Source: Actinomycetes bacterium (lineage in GTDB: Bacteria; Actinomycetota; Actinomycetes; S36-B12; UBA5976). From it: a DNA stretch of 9,506 bases. The position numbers and the translations under genes were made by a program. The notes beneath the pieces were generated by a model that worked only from the letters and a program-made list of their open reading frames with translations, made no database searches and was not told the origin of the DNA. This document shows positions 5,914-9,506 of the stretch, piece after piece. The DNA lies in NCBI GenBank assembly GCA_021784375.1, contig JAJXSV010000079.1, positions 1-9,506 on the forward strand. Direction: 5' to 3'. Position 1 is the first letter of the stretch. Each line of letters starts with the position of its first letter.

Positions 5914-6624
5914 GTGGCGTCCATCAGCGTCAGGGATCTCACAGTGGAGCGCGGACCCAACGTGGTGCTCGCGGGCTTCAGTGTTGACATCGAACCCGGT
6001 CGGCTGACCGGCTTGGTCGGGCCCAGTGGCGGCGGCAAGACGACGCTCATGCGCTCGATCGTCGGCGTGCAGCGCATCGTCTCCGGGGAGGTCACCGTGC
6101 TCGGCGAGCCCGCCGGGAGCATGTCGCTGCGGCACAAGGTCGGCTACCTCACGCAGTCGCCATCGGTCTACGGCGATCTCACGGTGCGCGAGAACCTCGA
6201 GTACTTCGCGCAGGTGCTGGGTGTCGATGCCACGCGCATCCCCCTGGTCATCGACACCGTGGAGTTGAACCACCGCGCAAGCGCACGGGTCTCCTCGCTC
6301 TCGGGAGGTGAGCGCTCGCGCTGCTCCCTCGGCATCGCGCTCCTCGGCCAACCACCGGTGCTCGTGCTCGATGAGCCCACGGTCGGACTCGATCCTGTGC
6401 TCCGGCGCGACCTGTGGGCGCTCTTCCGCCGTCTCGCGGACGCGGGGAACACGGTGCTCGTGTCCAGCCATGTCATGGACGAGGCCGAGCGGTGCGACCA
6501 TCTGCTCCTCCTCCGTGACGGCAGACTGCTTGCGGACGAGGGAATCCCCTCGCTGCTCGCACGCACGCACACCACCAACGTGGAACAGGCGTTCCTCGCC
6601 CTCATCGACGGAGCTGCGGCATGA
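5914..6624 (+). CDS. ABC transporter ATP-binding protein (ABC-2 exporter)
   Basis: It powers the membrane partner encoded next by ATP hydrolysis on the cytoplasmic side. In the 236-residue product all functional motifs are present in order: Walker A GPSGGGKTT (36-44), Q-loop Gln81 (YLTQSPSVYGDLTVREN), signature LSGGE (129-133), Walker B VLVLDEP (149-155) with catalytic Glu154, D-loop GLDP, and the switch His186 (VSSHVMDEA). The VYGDLTVRENLEYFA stretch and the short C-terminus fit the drug/antibiotic/polysaccharide exporter group (CcmA/NodI/DrrA-like). It starts with GTG 5914 on the strength of AAGGGGG upstream, and its stop overlaps the permease start (ATGA, 6621-6624), so the two subunits are coupled. 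The substrate cannot be read from the sequence; no biosynthetic, lantibiotic or two-component gene is adjacent. Confidence 0.94.
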   Translation: MASISVRDLTVERGPNVVLAGFSVDIEPGRLTGLVGPSGGGKTTLMRSIVGVQRIVSGEVTVLGEPAGSMSLRHKVGYLTQSPSVYGDLTVRENLEYFAQVLGVDATRIPLVIDTVELNHRASARVSSLSGGERSRCSLGIALLGQPPVLVLDEPTVGLDPVLRRDLWALFRRLADAGNTVLVSSHVMDEAERCDHLLLLRDGRLLADEGIPSLLARTHTTNVEQAFLALIDGAAA

Positions 6625-7346
6625 ACCGGACCATCGGCACCGCGACCCGCGTCCTCAAGCAACTGCGGCACGACCATCGCACCATGGCCCTGCTCATGAT
6701 GGTCCCCGTGCTGCTCATGGCGCTGATCTCGTGGATCTTCCCGAAGCCCGTGTTCGACCACATCGGGCTGGCCATGCTCGGCATCTTCCCCTTCATCACC
6801 ATGTTCCTCGTGACGAGCATCTCGACGCTCCGCGAACGGCAGTCGGGCACGCTGGAGCGACTGCTTTCGATGCCACTGCGCAAATTCGACTTCATCATCG
6901 GGTACCAGCTTGCCTTCGCCGTGCTTTCGCTCGTGCAATCGGTCCTGGCAGTCGGAGTGGCCGTGTGGCTGCTCGACCTGCAGTTCTCGGGGCCCAAGTG
7001 GATGGCGATCCTCGTCGCCATGTCGGTGGCGCAACTCGGCACCGCGCTGGGGCTGGCCCTCAGCGCCCTGGCACAGACCGAGTTCCAGGCCGTGCAGTTC
7101 CTGCCTGCCGTGATCATCCCGCAACTCTTCCTCTGCGGACTGGCCATCCCCCGCGACCAACTCAACGACGTGCTGCGCCCGATCAGTGACGTGCTGCCGC
7201 TCTCGTACGCGGTCGACGTGCTCAACGGCGTGTCCGACGAGCCCACGTTGTCCAGCCAGACCTGGGAGAAGTTCGGCGTCATCTGGGCCTTCGTGGTCGG
7301 GTTCATCGTCATCGGCTCGCTCACGCTCAAGCGGCGAAGCATCTGA
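6621..7346 (+). CDS. ABC-2 type transporter permease
   Basis: The 241-residue integral membrane protein has about six membrane segments (near 21-40, 47-67, 92-118, 126-150, 157-175 and 216-235), the standard ABC-2 layout. RERQSGTLERLLSMPLRKFDF (71-91, the cytoplasmic coupling region) is the family signature, and a loop IPRDQLNDVLRPISDVLPLSYAVD (176-199) precedes the last segment, as in DrrB/YadH-like exporters. Two copies would pair with two copies of the upstream ATPase. The ATG overlaps the ATPase stop by 4 bases. No third subunit or lipoprotein follows; the next gene is 100 bases away with its own likely promoter. The substrate is unknown: lipid, drug or cell-wall precursor are all possible. 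Confidence 0.93.
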   Translation: MNRTIGTATRVLKQLRHDHRTMALLMMVPVLLMALISWIFPKPVFDHIGLAMLGIFPFITMFLVTSISTLRERQSGTLERLLSMPLRKFDFIIGYQLAFAVLSLVQSVLAVGVAVWLLDLQFSGPKWMAILVAMSVAQLGTALGLALSALAQTEFQAVQFLPAVIIPQLFLCGLAIPRDQLNDVLRPISDVLPLSYAVDVLNGVSDEPTLSSQTWEKFGVIWAFVVGFIVIGSLTLKRRSI

Positions 7347-7378
7347 GCCGCCTGCACCCGCCATTGCCCGGTGACCCA

Positions 7379-7420
7379 GGCCCGCGCTCAGCAGCGGCCG
7401 GGCCGCGGGCCACCGGCCCG
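7379..7420 (+). terminator. Overlapping GC hairpins after the ABC operon
   Basis: Two stems compete for the same bases: GGCCCGCG (7379-7386) with CGCGGGCC (7404-7411), and CGGGCCG (7399-7405) with CGGCCCG (7414-7420, 8-base loop). Only AAATCC follows, with no T run, so termination is plausible but unproven; alternatively the pair could be a switch or just GC-rich spacer. Confidence 0.4.
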
Positions 7421-7434
7421 AAATCCTGCCGTGC

Positions 7435-7440
7435 AATGAT
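7435..7440 (+). promoter_or_regulatory. Candidate extended -10 box for the S51-like gene
   Basis: TGC-AATGAT resembles an extended -10 element and ends 6 bases before ATG 7447. No Shine-Dalgarno sequence is present. The spacing equals that before the MarR gene, though the first base deviates from TANNNT. Confidence 0.35.
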
Positions 7441-7446
7441 GCCGCC

Positions 7447-8604
7447 ATGACGCGCAACCTCGTGTTGATGGGCTCCGGCGAGACCAGCCCCACCATGGTC
7501 ACGACGCACAAGCGCCTGCTCGTCGATGTGCCGGTCACAACCGGCGCGGCCATCACCCTGGACACGCCGTATGGCTTCCAGGAGAACGCGGATGAGCTCA
7601 CCGACCGCGTACAGCGCTACTTCCTCGAATCGGTCGGCCGCAACGTCGATGCGGCCACCCTGCGATCGGTCAGCGTTCCCGCTGCGACCGTCGCCACCGC
7701 CATCGAGTCGCTCCGCCGTGCCCACTGGGTGTTCGCGGGTCCGGGGAGCCCTTCCTACGCCCTGCGGGTGTGGCGGGAGACCGGTGCCACCGCCGCCTTC
7801 GAGGCGGTGCTCTCGCGCGGCAGCGTCGTCTTCGCCTCGGCGGCCGCGCTGACGGCCGGCGCATTCACCATGCCGGTGTACGAGATCTACAAGGTGGGTG
7901 AGGACCCGCGGTGGTTGCAGGGCCTCGACTTCCTCGGCCACGCCACCGGGTTAAGGGCTGCTGTCATCCCGCACTTCGACAATGCCGAGGGCGGTACGCA
8001 TGACACGCGCTTCTGCTATGTCGGGGAGCGACGGCTCGCCCTGCTCGAATCCCAGTTGCCCGACGATTGCTTCGTGCTCGGCATCGATGAGCACAGTGGG
8101 GTGCGGATCGACCTCGACGCGCAACGTGTCCATGTGTTCGGCCGTGGCGGGATGACGGTGCGCATGGGCGGGCGCATGTGGGTCGTGCCCGCAGGGAGCG
8201 AGGTCTCTGTCGCTGAAGTGGCCGACCGCGCTGGCACACGACTGACGACCTCGGAGACCTCGATACCGACGGTCTGGGATGACACCCAGGTGCACTCACT
8301 GCTCGACGAGGGCCGCGTGAAGGATGCCGTCGACGCGCTCCTCGCGCTTGACGGTGTGGACCGCGATGCCAGCACCCGGGCGGCCGTGCACTCGCTGATC
8401 CTGCACCTGGGGCAGGTGGCGGCCAGCCCCAGCGTCGACATCGTCGGCATCGTCGGCCCCTACATCGAGGCCCTGCTCGCCGCACGTGCGTCTGCGCGCA
8501 GCCACGGCTTCTGGGCGGAGGCGGACGAGATCCGCGCCCGCCTCAACGACCTGCGTGTCACCATCGTCGACCGGCCCGACGGCTCCAGCTGGAGCATCGG
8601 CTGA
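7447..8604 (+). CDS. Peptidase S51/GATase1-like protein with CysRS-like C-terminal tail
   Basis: Residues 1 to about 245 look like the peptidase S51/cyanophycinase (type 1 glutamine amidotransferase-like) fold: LVLMGSGE (5-12), ITLDTPYGFQENADE (36-50), FAGPGSPSYAL (96-106), FASAAALTAG (129-138) carrying the likely nucleophile Ser131, and AVIPHFDN with His176. The classical elbow is GxSAGA; here it is FASAAA, so activity may be altered or lost. Residues of about 335-383 read YIEALLAARASAR, AEADEIRARLNDL and IVDRPDGSSW, which matches the C-terminal tail of cysteinyl-tRNA synthetases (pattern A-x-AD-x-IR-x-x-L ... V-x-x-D-x-P-x-G-x-x-W). Residues 280-330 are helical-looking linker. None of the synthetase catalytic motifs is present. 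No signal peptide is seen, so it is cytoplasmic. The ATG at 7447 probably starts a leaderless transcript. Function is unknown; domain calls are by motif reading. Confidence 0.85.
   Translation: MTRNLVLMGSGETSPTMVTTHKRLLVDVPVTTGAAITLDTPYGFQENADELTDRVQRYFLESVGRNVDAATLRSVSVPAATVATAIESLRRAHWVFAGPGSPSYALRVWRETGATAAFEAVLSRGSVVFASAAALTAGAFTMPVYEIYKVGEDPRWLQGLDFLGHATGLRAAVIPHFDNAEGGTHDTRFCYVGERRLALLESQLPDDCFVLGIDEHSGVRIDLDAQRVHVFGRGGMTVRMGGRMWVVPAGSEVSVAEVADRAGTRLTTSETSIPTVWDDTQVHSLLDEGRVKDAVDALLALDGVDRDASTRAAVHSLILHLGQVAASPSVDIVGIVGPYIEALLAARASARSHGFWAEADEIRARLNDLRVTIVDRPDGSSWSIG
8582..8595. repeat. Perfect 14-bp palindrome before the stop codon
   Basis: GCTCCAGCTGGAGC is its own reverse complement and lies inside the last codons of the S51-like gene, 6 bases before the TGA. 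It may contribute to a hairpin between the two convergent genes, whose stop codons are only 6 bases apart, but there is no T tract on either strand. It could equally result from codon choice. Confidence 0.4.
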
Positions 8605-8610
8605 GGCCCG

Positions 8611-9171
8611 TCAGGCGACGGCGACGTCCTCGCACATGTGCAGGAGCGTCGACACCGTCGTCAGGTTGCGAGCGGTGCCACCTCCGAAGCGCAGCAGGTC
8701 TGCGGCGAGCCGGCTCCGCGCGAACCCATTGGGGGTGTGCAGGTAGATCACGCGACCGGCGCGAACGGCCCTGTCGGTGGATGCAGAGCCGGAGGCGAGC
8801 GCGGTCGACCGCGTCAACGCCGTCTCGGCATCGGACGCCTGCGCGTGCACGATGAGGTGCACGGCGGTGGCGGCCTCACCCCGGAACGGCACCCCGGCAA
8901 CCGCGGCCTGCAACTCTGCGCGTGGGACCACGACGATCGGCACCTGCAGGCTGAATCGCTGGGCGAGGACACGGTGCACGAGCAGGCCGATCGAATCCGG
9001 TGCGGCGCCATCCACGGCGGTGCACACGATGTTGCCCGTCTGGATGTAGGTGCGCACGTCGTGCAGCCCTGCTTCCGAGAGCGCGGCACGCAATTCGGCC
9101 ATGGGCAAGGGGTTGCGGCCCCCAAGGTTGACCCCGCGCAGCAGAACCACGCACGCCTGCGCACCGCCCAT
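8611..9171 (-). CDS. DUF1697 family protein
   Basis: The 186-residue protein is a full-length DUF1697 member of unknown biochemical role. Signatures are VVLLRGVNLGGRNPLPMAELR (8-28), HDVRTYIQTGNIV (37-49), a central VPIVVV strand (77-82), RVIYLHTPNGFARSRLA (140-156) and TARNLTTVSTLLHM (166-179). No signal peptide or membrane segment is seen, so it is probably cytoplasmic. The ATG at 9171 has an excellent GGAGGT site (9178-9183). The gene converges with the S51-like gene with a 6-base gap, and faces away from the ligase gene at the right edge, so it is a single-gene unit. The family call is secure; I know of no established function. Confidence 0.93.
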   Translation of the reverse strand: MGGAQACVVLLRGVNLGGRNPLPMAELRAALSEAGLHDVRTYIQTGNIVCTAVDGAAPDSIGLLVHRVLAQRFSLQVPIVVVPRAELQAAVAGVPFRGEAATAVHLIVHAQASDAETALTRSTALASGSASTDRAVRAGRVIYLHTPNGFARSRLAADLLRFGGGTARNLTTVSTLLHMCEDVAVA

Positions 9172-9177
9172 TGATCA

Positions 9178-9183
9178 ACCTCC
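9178..9183 (-). promoter_or_regulatory. Ribosome binding site of the DUF1697 gene
   Basis: Read on the minus strand, GGAGGT lies 6 bases before the ATG at 9171-9169. It is the best Shine-Dalgarno match in the window and fixes this start. Confidence 0.75.
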
Positions 9184-9303
9184 GTCGCAGCATTGTGCCG
9201 CGCAGATGCGTCGCTGTCTGCCCCCCGCGACTCGTAGCGAGGCAATCCTGCGCCGGAGTGAGCGTCCGCCGTGCGCCTGCTGGCGCCACAACCTACGCGC
9301 GCG

Positions 9304-9309
9304 TAACTT
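9304..9309 (+). promoter_or_regulatory. Candidate -10 box for the acyl-CoA synthetase gene
   Basis: TAACTT fits TANNNT in the 198-base divergent region and would give a leader of about 55 bases. No recognisable -35 hexamer was found at 16-18 bases upstream. Weak support. Confidence 0.3.
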
Positions 9310-9354
9310 GGGGCCCTGCCGCGATCCGTGGGTCCAGTGCTCGCGGGCGGCTTC

Positions 9355-9362
9355 GAAGGGGA
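9355..9362 (+). promoter_or_regulatory. Ribosome binding site of the acyl-CoA synthetase gene
   Basis: GAAGGGGA is 7 bases before ATG 9370 and supports this start. Confidence 0.55.
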
Positions 9363-9369
9363 ATCGGCA

Positions 9370-9506
9370 ATGGCGCAGGATCGACCGTGGCTGGCCCACT
9401 ACGCGCCGGACGTTCCCGCCGATGCCACGATCCCCGATGGATCCCTGTTCGACATCCTGGTCAATGCGGCAAGGGTCGATCCGGGTCGCGTGGCCCTTGC
9501 CCATGG
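9370..9506 (+). CDS. Long-chain acyl-CoA synthetase-like protein, 5' part only
   Basis: The frame is open from ATG 9370 to the window edge (about 45 residues). The start reads RPWLAHYAPDVPAD (5-18), then GSLFDILVNAARVDPGRVALAHG (24-46). This is the typical N-terminus of AMP-forming fatty-acyl-CoA ligases: a P-W-x-x-H-Y-x-P-x-V-P entry followed by a helix that leads to an 'xPxRxAL' strand. Such enzymes activate fatty acids as acyl-AMP and then acyl-CoA. The AMP-binding motif lies beyond the window, so other members of the ANL superfamily remain possible. It has a good ribosome site and its own upstream region, divergent from the DUF1697 gene. Confidence 0.72.
   Translation, partial: MAQDRPWLAHYAPDVPADATIPDGSLFDILVNAARVDPGRVALAH

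Noticed and set aside
6168..7601. A 477-codon minus-strand open frame opposite the ABC operon
   Set aside because: Composition is biased to His, Arg, Glu and Asp without motifs, and it lies opposite two well-conserved transporter genes.

Overview
The window is high-GC, densely coding bacterial DNA, most likely from a member of the Actinomycetota. Two things suggest this. The methionine aminopeptidase has the proline-containing N-terminal extension of the actinobacterial MapB type, and the Tgt has an insertion and active-site wording that I associate with actinobacterial homologues. Several genes also appear to start leaderless, which is common in that phylum. I cannot name a genus. No rRNA, tRNA, CRISPR array, insertion sequence, phage gene or replication origin is visible, and no gene-free stretch exceeds 300 bases.

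Left part (1-3244), all on the plus strand: panB (pantothenate/CoA synthesis); a 270-base gap; a small protein made only of Lys, Ala, Val, Pro and the start Met (histone H1-like, unstructured, DNA-binding by inference) ending in a strong hairpin terminator; then map and a ROK-family sugar kinase overlapping by 4 bases (ATGA). The map promoter appears to sit directly on or behind the terminator of the lysine-rich gene.

Middle (3304-5802): a MarR-family regulator overlaps tgt by 4 bases (GTGA), and a YhhQ/VUT-family queuosine-precursor transporter lies convergently just downstream. Together they look like a small queuosine (tRNA wobble base) salvage locus: YhhQ would import a deazaguanine precursor, Tgt would insert it into tRNA, and MarR may control the pair. 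The Tgt has non-canonical residues where substrate selectivity is set in well-studied enzymes, so which base it inserts is an open question.

Right part (5914-9506): divergent from yhhQ is a two-gene ABC exporter (ATPase and ABC-2 permease, ATGA overlap). Next is a 385-residue protein joining a peptidase S51/cyanophycinase-like domain with an altered nucleophile elbow to a C-terminal segment that looks like the tail of cysteinyl-tRNA synthetase. It is followed convergently, only 6 bases away, by a DUF1697 protein. The window ends inside an acyl-CoA synthetase-like gene. Most genes are recognisable housekeeping or accessory families. The parts most worth a second look are the S51-CysRS-tail fusion, the Tgt selectivity loop with its MarR and YhhQ context, and the repeat-built lysine-rich protein.
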